Source of the DNA: Bacteroidota bacterium
Lineage (GTDB): Bacteria > Bacteroidota > Bacteroidia > Bacteroidales > B39-G9
Direction of reading: 5' to 3'
Assembly (NCBI GenBank): GCA_015222055.1
Contig: JADFUR010000071.1
Span: 1 to 48,827, forward strand
DNA length: 48,827 nucleotides
A program made the translations under genes and the position numbers. Shown here one piece after another: positions 32,766-42,094 of this stretch (its first letter is position 1; the number at the start of each line of letters is the position of its first letter). The notes below the pieces were generated by a model. It worked only from the letters and a program-made list of their open reading frames with translations, was not told the origin of the DNA and ran no database searches.

Positions 32766-33191
32766 CTATTCAATATCTAATAATGCATCATTTTGTAAAA
32801 CATTATCTCCTACTGCAACGCTAATTGATTTAACAACTCCGTCTTTTTCAGCTAATACATTGTTTTCCATTTTCATTGCTTCCATAATCAAAAGATTATC
32901 GCCTTTTTTAACAGAATCGCCAACAGCTACTAAAATTTTAATAATACTACCTGGTAATGGAGATTTTATTTGAAGTCCACCTACTGATGGAGTATTAACA
33001 ATAACTCCCTCGCCTGGTCTTTTGGCAACTGGTTTTCTCACCAAAGTTGGAGTTTTGAGTTTTTTAATCTCGCTTTCAACTTCAACTTGATATTTTGTAC
33101 CGTTTACTTCAATGTCAGCAATTTTTCCGTCGAAATCGTTTACCTCAACTTCATATTGCGCACCATTTATTTTAAATTTATAATTTTTCAT
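32766..33191 (-). CDS. mmdC: Biotin carboxyl carrier protein of the decarboxylase (gamma/biotin subunit)
   Basis: Carries biotin between the carboxyltransferase and the membrane pump. C-terminal biotinyl domain with the modified Lys at K107 in EAMKMENNV, preceded by the Gly/Pro hinge (LPGSIIKI) and followed by the SVAVGDNV turn. A flexible linker (TPTLVRKPVAKRPGEG) joins it to an N-terminal beta-rich part (MKNYKFKINGAQYEVEV). 141 residues, 11 bp after the oadG-like gene. Confidence 0.95.
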   Translation of the reverse strand: MKNYKFKINGAQYEVEVNDFDGKIADIEVNGTKYQVEVESEIKKLKTPTLVRKPVAKRPGEGVIVNTPSVGGLQIKSPLPGSIIKILVAVGDSVKKGDNLLIMEAMKMENNVLAEKDGVVKSISVAVGDNVLQNDALLDIE

Positions 33192-33202
33192 TTTTTATAA
33201 AA

Positions 33203-33562
33203 TTATCTTTGTGGTAAATTTGTTACTCCATAAATTTTTGAACTCCAAGGAGAATATGTTTTAGCTGCATGCTTAATGGTAATAACATGAAATTCTTCAT
33301 CATGTATTTCATTATCATACAAATACAAAGCCATACTAATTGCAGCACTAACATCTGCAGGCATACTTAAATCCTCATCAGGAGATACTTCTTTTTGGGT
33401 TGTTTTAAAAATATTTCGCTTTATCTTAATATTAATTAATTTAGGAATATTATCAAAAACAATAACTAGAATAATAAGGGCAAAAAATACTATGCTCCAT
33501 CCAACTGCAGCAATTATGTAACCTTGATTAGTAATTAATAATAAATTATTTAATAAACACAT
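33203..33562 (-). CDS. mmdD: OadG-like decarboxylase small membrane subunit (delta/gamma)
   Basis: Small membrane protein with one hydrophobic helix (about residues 14-35, IIAAVGWSIVFFALIILVIV) and a soluble C-terminal tail, matching the OadG family that stabilises the complex and binds the carboxyltransferase. The tail shows MPADVSAAISMALYLYDNEIHDEEFHVITI, common in Bacteroidota members, and ends near YSPWSSKIYGV. 119 residues. Lies between mmdA and the biotin carrier in one tightly spaced operon. Confidence 0.88.
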   Translation of the reverse strand: MCLLNNLLLITNQGYIIAAVGWSIVFFALIILVIVFDNIPKLINIKIKRNIFKTTQKEVSPDEDLSMPADVSAAISMALYLYDNEIHDEEFHVITIKHAAKTYSPWSSKIYGVTNLPQR

Positions 33563-33573
33563 AATTATAAATT

Positions 33574-35133
33574 TTATAATGGGATATTAGAATGTTTCTT
33601 AGGAGGATTAACCAATTTCTTAGTAGATAGAACCTCTAATCCTCTAATAATTCTAAATCTTGTATTTCTTGGTTCAATCACATCGTCAATATAACCATAA
33701 GAAGCTGCTTTATAAGGATTTGCAAATTTATTTAGATATTCTTCTTCTTTTTCTGCAATGAATTTTGCTTTTTCTCCATCGTCAGTCAGAGATTTTACTT
33801 TTCTACCTTCTAAAATTTGAATAGCTCCTTTAGCACCCATAACAGCAATCTCTGCATTTGGCCATGCGTAGTTCAAGTCTCCACGTAATTGTTTACTGCT
33901 CATCACATCGTGAGCACCACCATACGATTTTCTTAATGTAATAGTAATTTTTGGTACAGTTGCTTCACCGTAAGCGAACATTAATTTAGCTCCGTTTGTG
34001 ATAATTCCACCATACTCTTGAACACTACCTGGTAAAAATCCCGGAACGTCAACCAATGTTACAATTGGAATATTAAAAGCATCACAGAAACGTACGAAAC
34101 GAGCTGCTTTTTTCGATGCATCAATATCTAAAACACCAGCTAAAAAGCTTGGTTGATTAGCAACAAGACCTACCGAAGTACCGTTAAATTTACAAAAACC
34201 TACAACAATATTCTTTGCATAATCGCGGTGAATTTCTAAAAATTCAGAATCGTCGATTATAGAATAAATAATATCTTTAACGTTGTAAGGTTTATTAGGA
34301 TTCTCAGGAATAATTGAATTTAGAACATCATCAACTCTATCTATTGGATCATTACAAGTAGTTACAGGGGGATCTTCAAGGTTGTTTTGAGGAAGATATG
34401 TCATTAATTTTCTTATTATCATTAATCCTTCTTCTTCATTTTCTGCTGTAAAATGAGAAACTCCTGATTTTGATGCATGAATATTAGCACCACCCAAATC
34501 TTGAGTTGAAATATCTTCACCTGTAACGGTTTTTACGACTTTAGGACCTGTAACAAACATATAACTTGTTTTCTCGGTCATCATAATAAAGTCTGTTAAA
34601 GCCGGTGAATAAACAGCTCCTCCAGCACATGGACCAAATATTGCTGAAATTTGAGGGACAACACCAGAAGCTAATATATTACGTTCAAATATCTCAGCAT
34701 AACCTGCAAGAGAATTAACTCCCTCTTGGATTCTTGCTCCACCACTATCGTTGACACCAATAATTGGTGCTCCAACTTTCATTGCCTGATCCATAACTTT
34801 ACAAATTTTTTGAGCATATGCTTCGGAAAGCGAACCTCCAAAAACTGTAAAATCCTGTGCATAAACAAAAACAATACGACCATCTATTGTACCATGACCG
34901 GTAACAACTCCATCGCCATAAAATTTTGTTTTTTCCAGTCCGAAATCGGTACAACGATGAGTTACAAACATGTCGTACTCTTCAAAGCTACCTTCGTCTA
35001 AGAGTAAATCAATTCTCTCCCGGGCAGTTAACTTTCCTTTTTTATGCTGAGATTCAATTCTCTTCTCACCACCACCCATTCGAGCCTGTTCTCTTTTTTC
35101 AATTAATTCTTTTATTTTATCCAGCTTCGCCAT
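33574..35133 (-). CDS. mmdA: Methylmalonyl-CoA decarboxylase alpha / acyl-CoA carboxylase carboxyltransferase subunit
   Basis: Moves carboxyl between methylmalonyl-CoA and biotin. The crotonase-fold halves carry the expected motifs: [56 protein letters not shown] and, in the second half, [20 protein letters not shown] with [19 protein letters not shown]. 519 residues, normal. In the same operon as the epimerase, biotin carrier, OadG-like and beta subunits, so the sodium-pumping decarboxylase assignment is better than the ATP-dependent propionyl-CoA carboxylase, although no biotin carboxylase gene is visible in the window to test this. Confidence 0.96.
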   Translation of the reverse strand: MAKLDKIKELIEKREQARMGGGEKRIESQHKKGKLTARERIDLLLDEGSFEEYDMFVTHRCTDFGLEKTKFYGDGVVTGHGTIDGRIVFVYAQDFTVFGGSLSEAYAQKICKVMDQAMKVGAPIIGVNDSGGARIQEGVNSLAGYAEIFERNILASGVVPQISAIFGPCAGGAVYSPALTDFIMMTEKTSYMFVTGPKVVKTVTGEDISTQDLGGANIHASKSGVSHFTAENEEEGLMIIRKLMTYLPQNNLEDPPVTTCNDPIDRVDDVLNSIIPENPNKPYNVKDIIYSIIDDSEFLEIHRDYAKNIVVGFCKFNGTSVGLVANQPSFLAGVLDIDASKKAARFVRFCDAFNIPIVTLVDVPGFLPGSVQEYGGIITNGAKLMFAYGEATVPKITITLRKSYGGAHDVMSSKQLRGDLNYAWPNAEIAVMGAKGAIQILEGRKVKSLTDDGEKAKFIAEKEEEYLNKFANPYKAASYGYIDDVIEPRNTRFRIIRGLEVLSTKKLVNPPKKHSNIPL

Positions 35134-35151
35134 GATTTAAATTAATTATTA

Positions 35152-35559
35152 TTATTTATTTTTTTCACAAAATTCTGTTAATACTCCAAATGTTGATTTG
35201 GGATGCAAGAAACCAATTTTCAATCCCTCTGCTCCATCTCTCGGTGTTTTGTCAATAACTCTTACGCCATTATTTTCTGTTTCTTTCAAACATTCCTCAA
35301 GGTTTTCAACAGCAAAAGCCATGTGATGTAGGCCTTCTCCTTTTTTCTCAATAAATTTCCCTATTGGGCCTTCAGGGTCGGTAGATTCTAATAATTCTAT
35401 CTTTGTTTGTCCTACTTTGAAAAATGCAGTTTTAACTTTTTGCTCTTTTACTTCTTCTACAGAATAACATTTTAATCCTAAAACATTCTCGTAAAAAGGA
35501 ATTGCTTGTTCAAGACTTTTTACTGCGATTCCAATATGCTCTATATGAGTTGGTTTCAT
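35152..35559 (-). CDS. mce: Methylmalonyl-CoA epimerase
   Basis: Interconverts (R)- and (S)-methylmalonyl-CoA, linking the mutase product to the decarboxylase. Vicinal-oxygen-chelate fold: THIEHIGIAVKSLEQAIPFY with the metal His, KTAFFKVGQTKIELLESTDP with Glu, GLHHMAFAVENLEE with the second His, and TEFCEK with the last Glu. 135 residues, typical. First gene of the mmd operon with a -7 box about 30 bp upstream. Confidence 0.96.
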   Translation of the reverse strand: MKPTHIEHIGIAVKSLEQAIPFYENVLGLKCYSVEEVKEQKVKTAFFKVGQTKIELLESTDPEGPIGKFIEKKGEGLHHMAFAVENLEECLKETENNGVRVIDKTPRDGAEGLKIGFLHPKSTFGVLTEFCEKNK

Positions 35560-35587
35560 ATTTTAAATAATTTTAAATTTTATTTTA

Positions 35588-35595
35588 CAAAAGTA
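35588..35595 (-). promoter_or_regulatory. -7 box of the mce-mmd operon
   Basis: TACTTTTG on the minus strand, exact TAnnTTTG match, about 30 bp before the mce ATG. Confidence 0.55.
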
Positions 35596-35714
35596 TTAAA
35601 CTAAATAAGTTAATGCAATGATATATTATTGTTTTTTAACATATAAGTAAAAAAATTGTAAAAAAAACGATTATTAATTATTAAGAAGGAATATTTACCC
35701 ACCTTTTTTATTGA

Positions 35715-38678
35715 TTATTTTTTTAAAGCATCATAAAAAGCCTTCTGTATATTTGTTCTAACATTCATTTCAACCAATTTATGATTATCTTGACTTGGGT
35801 TAATTCTGTTTGACAAAAACACATATATTGTTTGATTTTTAGGATCAACCCACATCATTGTTCCTGTAAATCCTGTATGTCCAAAACTTTTTGATGACAC
35901 ACAATGATCGGTAGGTCCTTCTTTTGAAAAATCCATCTCAGGCTTGTCAAAGCCAATTCCTCTTCGGTTTCCTTTATTACGAAATGGGGAAGATGTAAAA
36001 CGTTTTACTGTTCGCGACTTAAAATATTTTTCTTCTGCATATTGTCCTTTTTGTAAAAACATTTGTGCAATTTTAGCAAGGTCGTTGGCGTTAGTAAACA
36101 ATCCCGCATGCCCCGCAACTCCTCCTAACATTGCCGCCCCTGGGTCGTGAACATAGCCTTGAATCAATTGTTTACGAAATAAACTATCATACTGAGTTGG
36201 TGCAATTTCTTCTCGGTTAAACTCTTCTAATGGATTATAACAAATTCTATTAGCACCAAGAGGTTTATAAAAAGTTTTTGTCACATATTCTTGCAAGGGC
36301 TGTTGCGTAATTTCTTCAATTATCTGATATAAAAAATAATAACCTAAGTCACTATATTTATAACCATCTTCTTCTCTTAAACTTGTATCAACAATACTTT
36401 GATAAATACTATCGTGATAGCTATTAAGAATATACAAACTATCGCAAACTTTAACCGAATAATTTTTAGAATAAGTGTTGCTGTAGATGTTGCTTTTTAA
36501 ACTATCGCCAACCATTGTGTTTAAATAAAAAGGAATCCATGGTCGAAGGTGTGCTTGGTGAGTTAATACATCAATTATTTTAATGTCTTTTTTATCTGTG
36601 GTGTCAAGATAACATAAATAATCCGACAGTTTATCGTCAATTTCAAACTTATGTTCATCTTTAAGCTTCATTAATGATGCTGTTGTTGATGCAACTTTAG
36701 TAATTGATGCAATATCATAAATATCATTATTTTTTACAGAAACAGAATCCTTGTAAGAATGATAACCAAACGATTTATGATAAAAAACAACTCCTTTTTT
36801 GGCAAATAATATTTCACATCCCGGTGTTGATTCCTCGTTAATAGCATCTAATATGATTGAATCAACTTTTTGAATTTTTTTTTTATCAATACCCAATTCT
36901 TGAGGAACAGAATATTTTAAGCGTATTTGCTTTTTTAAAATTATTCCCGAATTTATTTTAAATTGTTTACTTGCTGTTACAGGTAATTTACCTAAAGCAG
37001 GTATTCCTCCAAATAATAATTGAGCTGACATTTTCTGCGTTAGTTTATTATCTCCATAAGACATTAATAATACTTTAATATTACTAATATTTTTAAAATA
37101 ACTCAAACTATAAGGATTTGCGAAAACAGCTAACACAACATTTGTTTTTGTAGATAAGCTATTAACAAAATCAATTGTTTGTTGAGTAATACCAAATTTT
37201 CTTGTTGGTCGCATATCGGTATTATGGATACTCACAATTACAGAATTAAAATTTGAAAGAGAATCAACCAATGAGTCAAATATCTTTTTATCTGCATTCT
37301 TATTAATATTAAAATTACTAATTGAATTATATAGACTTAGTTGTTTTTGAAATAAATTTTCAGATTCTGTACCAATAGCAATTGAAGCCATTTTTAAAGT
37401 ATCTAATCTTTTAAATGGGATTAAATTGTTATCGTTTTTTAAAAGAGTTAATGATTTTTCAATTAACTTTTGATTAACGTAAAAAGATTTTTCATCATTC
37501 AGGTCAGCATATAAATTTTCAATTTCAACGGGCTTGTAGTTGTCGAGACCTTGCCATTTTTTTGCAGCTATAATTTTTTTACATTTTTCATCAATGTCTT
37601 CCCACGAAAGAATACCATTTGATAAAGCAATTTTTATTTTACTTATTGCTATTGGCACATCTTTAGGGAATAGCAAAATATCATTACCGGCACTTAGGGC
37701 TTTCACTTCAATATCTCCTGGTTTATAATATTTTGTAACGCCTTTCATGTTTAATGCATCGGTAAAAATCAGACCTGAAAATTTCAGTTTCTCTTTTAAT
37801 ACATTAGTAATAACTTTTCTTGACAGGGTTGAAGGTAAATTTTTAGTGTTATCTATAGCTGGAATGTAAAGATGAGCAACCATAACAGCCCCCAAACCTT
37901 TGTTAATAAGAAGTTTAAACGGAAATAATTCTACTGATTTTAAACGCGAGTATGATTTTTTAACAACAGGCAAGGTTTTGTGAGAATCTGTATCAGTATC
38001 GCCATGACCCGGAAAATGCTTTGCTGTTGCCAAAACATTATTGTCTTGAAGTCCCATCATATAGGCAAGACTTTTGTATGCTACATTTTGCTTATTTTCA
38101 CCAAAAGAACGGCTGTTAATAACAGGATTGTTAGGGTTGTTATTAATATCAACTACAGGTGCAAAATTCACATTAATATTCATTCTTTTACAATTATGAG
38201 CTATTGCCTCTCCCATTTCATAAATCAAACTATTGTCTTGAATTGCACCTAATGCCATTTGATTGGGAAAACGAATTGTGCTGTCTAAACGCATAGCCAA
38301 ACCCCATTCAGCATCTGTTGCAATCATTAAAGGAGTTTTTGATATTGACTGATAATAATTAGTTAGTTTTGCTTGACGAACAGGACCTCCCTGAAAAAAA
38401 ATCAAGCCTCCAATTTTATATTTAGTAATCAGTTCTGAAACATTATTTACATGATTTGAATCTTTGTTTGAATATGCAGCAACCATAAATAGTTGTGCAA
38501 TTTTCTCATCATTAGATAATGAATTATAAACAGAATCAGCCCAAGCAGATTTTATTTTTTCAAATGGTGGGTTCTTCTTAAAATCATTAGGCTTGCTTTC
38601 AAAATTTGAGGATAAAAAACTTGCATTTAAAACTATTATTATAATTAATGTAATTAATTCAATTCCTTTTTTAATCAT
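35715..38678 (-). CDS. GH3 beta-N-acetylhexosaminidase fused to a beta-lactamase-type serine hydrolase
   Basis: Exported two-enzyme fusion of the kind found across Bacteroidota and linked to peptidoglycan recycling. N-terminal signal/anchor (1-24). The GH3 catalytic part (about 45-370) shows the NagZ motif AKHFPGHGDTDTDSHKTLP (about 223) and GLIFTDALNMKGV with the nucleophile Asp. A GH3 C-terminal-like domain (about 400-590) follows. The serine hydrolase (about 600-987) has S-I-T-K (about 658), YSDLGYYFLY as the Y-x-D/N box and HTGFTGT as the third motif. 987 residues. It is followed by no gene on the strand for 150 bp; trmD lies upstream. Confidence 0.92.
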   Translation of the reverse strand: MIKKGIELITLIIIIVLNASFLSSNFESKPNDFKKNPPFEKIKSAWADSVYNSLSNDEKIAQLFMVAAYSNKDSNHVNNVSELITKYKIGGLIFFQGGPVRQAKLTNYYQSISKTPLMIATDAEWGLAMRLDSTIRFPNQMALGAIQDNSLIYEMGEAIAHNCKRMNINVNFAPVVDINNNPNNPVINSRSFGENKQNVAYKSLAYMMGLQDNNVLATAKHFPGHGDTDTDSHKTLPVVKKSYSRLKSVELFPFKLLINKGLGAVMVAHLYIPAIDNTKNLPSTLSRKVITNVLKEKLKFSGLIFTDALNMKGVTKYYKPGDIEVKALSAGNDILLFPKDVPIAISKIKIALSNGILSWEDIDEKCKKIIAAKKWQGLDNYKPVEIENLYADLNDEKSFYVNQKLIEKSLTLLKNDNNLIPFKRLDTLKMASIAIGTESENLFQKQLSLYNSISNFNINKNADKKIFDSLVDSLSNFNSVIVSIHNTDMRPTRKFGITQQTIDFVNSLSTKTNVVLAVFANPYSLSYFKNISNIKVLLMSYGDNKLTQKMSAQLLFGGIPALGKLPVTASKQFKINSGIILKKQIRLKYSVPQELGIDKKKIQKVDSIILDAINEESTPGCEILFAKKGVVFYHKSFGYHSYKDSVSVKNNDIYDIASITKVASTTASLMKLKDEHKFEIDDKLSDYLCYLDTTDKKDIKIIDVLTHQAHLRPWIPFYLNTMVGDSLKSNIYSNTYSKNYSVKVCDSLYILNSYHDSIYQSIVDTSLREEDGYKYSDLGYYFLYQIIEEITQQPLQEYVTKTFYKPLGANRICYNPLEEFNREEIAPTQYDSLFRKQLIQGYVHDPGAAMLGGVAGHAGLFTNANDLAKIAQMFLQKGQYAEEKYFKSRTVKRFTSSPFRNKGNRRGIGFDKPEMDFSKEGPTDHCVSSKSFGHTGFTGTMMWVDPKNQTIYVFLSNRINPSQDNHKLVEMNVRTNIQKAFYDALKK

Positions 38679-38817
38679 AATCTTAACATATTTCTATAAA
38701 AAAAAGTAAATATACTTAATAATATTATAATCCCGATATATTACTAAATTGTTAATCTAATAATATTTGAAACGCTAAAAAAGCTTATAAAAATTAACAT
38801 TAGTTGTTAATCTTTCT

Positions 38818-39495
38818 CTACTCATCCAGCAAATCTGGTCTTAATTTTTTTGTTCGCTCCAATGATTGCTCAAAACGCCATTTGTCAATCTCTTTTGTGT
38901 TCCCAGATAAAAGGACCTCAGGAACTTTCCAATCGTTATAAACCTCAGGGCGAGTATATATTGGTGGCGACAAAAGATTATCTTGAAAACAATCGGTTAA
39001 TGCTGATGTCTCATCAGAGATAACACCCGGAATTAATCGTATAATGCTATCACAAATAACAGCAGCAGCTAGCTCACCTCCTGTTAATACATAATCTCCA
39101 ATTGAAATTTCTTTAGTAATATAATTATCTCTTATACGCTGGTCAATTCCTTTGTAGTGGCCACACAAGATTATTAAATTTTGCTGAATTGAGAGAGTGT
39201 TTGCAATTTTTTGCTTATAGCTTTCACCGTCGGGCGAGGTATAAATTATTTCATCATAATCTCGTTGCTTTGTCAAACTCTCAATAGCTAAAGCAATGGG
39301 TTCTATAGTCATTACCATACCCGCTTCTCCACTATAAGCATAATCGTCTACACGTTTATGTTTATCTTTTGAAAAGTCTCTTATATTATGGATATATATC
39401 TCAACAAGTTTTTTTTCTTTAGCTCTGTTAATAATTGAATGACCTAAAGGTCCTACTAATAATTCGGGTAGAACTGTCAAAATATCTATTCTCAT
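38818..39495 (-). CDS. trmD: tRNA (guanine-N1)-methyltransferase TrmD
   Basis: SAM-dependent knotted methyltransferase that makes m1G37 in tRNA. Knot residues seen: [49 protein letters not shown]; the C-terminal domain ends with the DNA/tRNA-contacting RRT-like [18 protein letters not shown]. 225 residues, normal. It is separate from rimM/rplS, unlike proteobacterial operons. Confidence 0.97.
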   Translation of the reverse strand: MRIDILTVLPELLVGPLGHSIINRAKEKKLVEIYIHNIRDFSKDKHKRVDDYAYSGEAGMVMTIEPIALAIESLTKQRDYDEIIYTSPDGESYKQKIANTLSIQQNLIILCGHYKGIDQRIRDNYITKEISIGDYVLTGGELAAAVICDSIIRLIPGVISDETSALTDCFQDNLLSPPIYTRPEVYNDWKVPEVLLSGNTKEIDKWRFEQSLERTKKLRPDLLDE

Positions 39496-39972
39496 AATTC
39501 TTTTATTGTTGATGAATTTTTAATATCTTATTTTTAATATTTGATTTTTCAATTTAATATCCATAATACTGAATAATAATTTAATTTATTGAGTTAAAAA
39601 TTAAAAATTTAAGAATATTTATTTTATTTTAAATTTCTAATAATCACAATTAATATTGATTAATATAAATATTAATCTGTTCTAATACATTATAAAATAA
39701 AGAAATTAAGACGTAAAATTATAATATGTTAGTGTTAATTCATTAAAATTTATTAAATTTATTTTATTTTTTTTTAAATCTTGAAGTACCATCGTCTAAT
39801 TAACTGATTGTAAGTTTATTAACGGCAATTACAAAATATTAATATAAAAAAAAATAATTAATATTAAAAAATACCTTGAGTATTAGTAGTTAAATATATA
39901 TTTTCGTATTCTGAAATAAAAAATATTTTTATTAAAAAGTATTTATATAGCTTTTTTAACAAAGTAGAATTA
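39496..39972. other. Gene-free AT-rich divergent spacer
   Basis: About 480 bases between divergent trmD and the DUF349 gene, extremely AT-rich. The only open frame there is antisense to the DUF349 gene and unsupported. No clear promoter box, hairpin or RNA was recognised. Confidence 0.4.
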
Positions 39973-41994
39973 ATGGAAAATAAAGATTTGAGTAAGCAAG
40001 AAATTAATGATTCAGAAAATATATCTGAAAAATTAAATGAGAATTCAGTTAAAGAATCTGAAGATGAAATAATTGAACAAACAGGAAACTCAACTGTAAA
40101 AGCTGAAGATTCAAAACAGTTAGATACTGAATTAAAAGAATTTTCTGAGGTGAAAATAATAGCTGAAAAAAGTGATAAAACTATTAAAAGCACTCATACT
40201 GAAAGTGTTGAATTAATCGTGTCTGAAGAAAAGCTTAATACAGAGGAAGAAAAAAGTTTGAACAACAAAAAGGATTCAAAAACTGATTACTCAACATTAA
40301 ACAAATTAGAATTAAACAATACTCTTGAGAAACTAATTGAAGAAAACGGCATTGAAAAAATAAAATTAGATGTTGATAACATCAAAATTAATTTTTACAA
40401 AAAGCATAAAGCCGAAATAGTTGCCAAAAAAAATAATTTTGTTAAAGAAGGTGGTGAACCAGACGAGTTCGTTATTGATGAAGATCCCGACGAAACAAAA
40501 TTTAAAGAGATATATAAAAAATATAAAACATTAAAAACAGAGTATAACGAAAAAATTCAACAACAAAAGGAAAATAATTTAGAAGCAAAATACTCAGTAA
40601 TTAAAAGCATTGAAGACCTTATTAATAATAAGGAGACTTTTGACAAAACTTTTCAAGAATTTAGAGAATTACAAAAACGTTGGAGGGAAATTGGCTTAGT
40701 AGCTCAGAAAGAATTAAAACACTTGTGGGAAAAATACAACTACACTGTTGAAAAATTTTACGATTTTGTAAACATAAACAAAGAATTAAGAGACTTAGAT
40801 TTTAAGAAAAATCTTGAAAGGAAAATTAGCCTTTGCGAAAAAGCTGAAGAGTTACTATTAGAATCTTTTACTAACAAAGCTTTTAACACGCTACAAGAAT
40901 ATCATAATCAATGGAGGGAAATTGGTCCTGTTCCACAAGAAAATAGAGAAAATTTATGGCAAAGATTCAAAGAAGCTACTTCAAAAATCAATAAAAAACA
41001 GCATGAATATTTTCAAAATATAAAAGAAGAACAAGAAAATAATTTAACATCAAAAACTACGCTTTGTGAAAAAGTTGAAAGCATTACAAGTTTGCATCTT
41101 ATTAAACACAAAAAGTGGGAAGAAAAAACACAAGAAATAATTGAAGTTCAAAAACTTTGGAGAACCATTGGTTTTGCTCCAAAAAAGCACAACAATAAAA
41201 TTTATCATCGTTTTGTTACTGCATGTGATTTATTTTTTAACAAAAAACGTGAATTCTACGAAGGGCTAAAAAATGAACAAGAAGATAATTTACAATTAAA
41301 ATTAGATTTATGTGTTCAAGCTGAAGCTCTGAAAGAAAGTACAGAATGGAAAAAAGCAAGTATAGATTTTATTCAATTACAAAAAAAATGGAAAGAAATT
41401 GGTCCTGCTCCAAGAAAACACGCTGAAAAAATTTGGCGACGATTCAGAACAGCATGCGACTACTTTTTCAACAATAAATCTGAATATTATTCTACTATTG
41501 GAGAAAAAGAAGGGGAAAATCTGATCTTAAAAGAACAATTGATTGAGGATGTGAAAAATTTTGAAGCTGGAGAAGACCCTAAAGAAAATCTAAAAGCATT
41601 ATTTGCATTTGAAAAGGAATGGACTAAAATAGGTTATGTGCCATTTAAAAAGAAAGACGAACTTCAAAAACGCTTTAAAAGTGCACTTAACGAAAACTTC
41701 AGCAATTTAAATATTGATAGTCAAGAAAAAGAAATAATAGAATTTAAAAATAAAATTTCAGACTTTTCTTCTTCTAAATATTCAATAAATAAAATTGAAA
41801 AAGAACGAAGCTTCATTATCACAAAACTTAAAGAAATTGAAAATGAAGTATTATTATTTGAAAACAATTTAGGATTCTTTGCGAAATCAAAAAATGCAGA
41901 CGTTCTTATAGCAGAGATGAATAAAAAAAATGAAAAATTAAGAAATCAAATAACAACTCTTAAACAAAAATTAAGACTTTTGAATAATCTATAA
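39973..41994 (+). CDS. DUF349-repeat protein with acidic N-terminus
   Basis: Protein of unknown function built from repeats of the DUF349 helical bundle. Residues 1-110 are acidic and Ser/Lys-rich, likely disordered. Five recognisable repeats follow, each with a WR/WKEIGxxP-like turn: RWREIGLVAQKE, QWREIGPVPQEN, LWRTIGFAPKKH, KWKEIGPAPRKH and EWTKIGYVPFKK, spaced about 65-75 residues apart. A coiled-coil-like C-terminus (about 590-673) ends it. 673 residues is usual for Bacteroidota members. No motif suggests catalysis; nucleic-acid or ribosome association is only a guess. Confidence 0.88.
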   Translation: MENKDLSKQEINDSENISEKLNENSVKESEDEIIEQTGNSTVKAEDSKQLDTELKEFSEVKIIAEKSDKTIKSTHTESVELIVSEEKLNTEEEKSLNNKKDSKTDYSTLNKLELNNTLEKLIEENGIEKIKLDVDNIKINFYKKHKAEIVAKKNNFVKEGGEPDEFVIDEDPDETKFKEIYKKYKTLKTEYNEKIQQQKENNLEAKYSVIKSIEDLINNKETFDKTFQEFRELQKRWREIGLVAQKELKHLWEKYNYTVEKFYDFVNINKELRDLDFKKNLERKISLCEKAEELLLESFTNKAFNTLQEYHNQWREIGPVPQENRENLWQRFKEATSKINKKQHEYFQNIKEEQENNLTSKTTLCEKVESITSLHLIKHKKWEEKTQEIIEVQKLWRTIGFAPKKHNNKIYHRFVTACDLFFNKKREFYEGLKNEQEDNLQLKLDLCVQAEALKESTEWKKASIDFIQLQKKWKEIGPAPRKHAEKIWRRFRTACDYFFNNKSEYYSTIGEKEGENLILKEQLIEDVKNFEAGEDPKENLKALFAFEKEWTKIGYVPFKKKDELQKRFKSALNENFSNLNIDSQEKEIIEFKNKISDFSSSKYSINKIEKERSFIITKLKEIENEVLLFENNLGFFAKSKNADVLIAEMNKKNEKLRNQITTLKQKLRLLNNL

Positions 41995-42094
41995 TTAATT
42001 CAAAAAAAACATCCTATTTTTTCACATATATATACACACTTATATGTACATATACATTTATATATGAGTGTGTATATTTCAAAAATACATTTTA

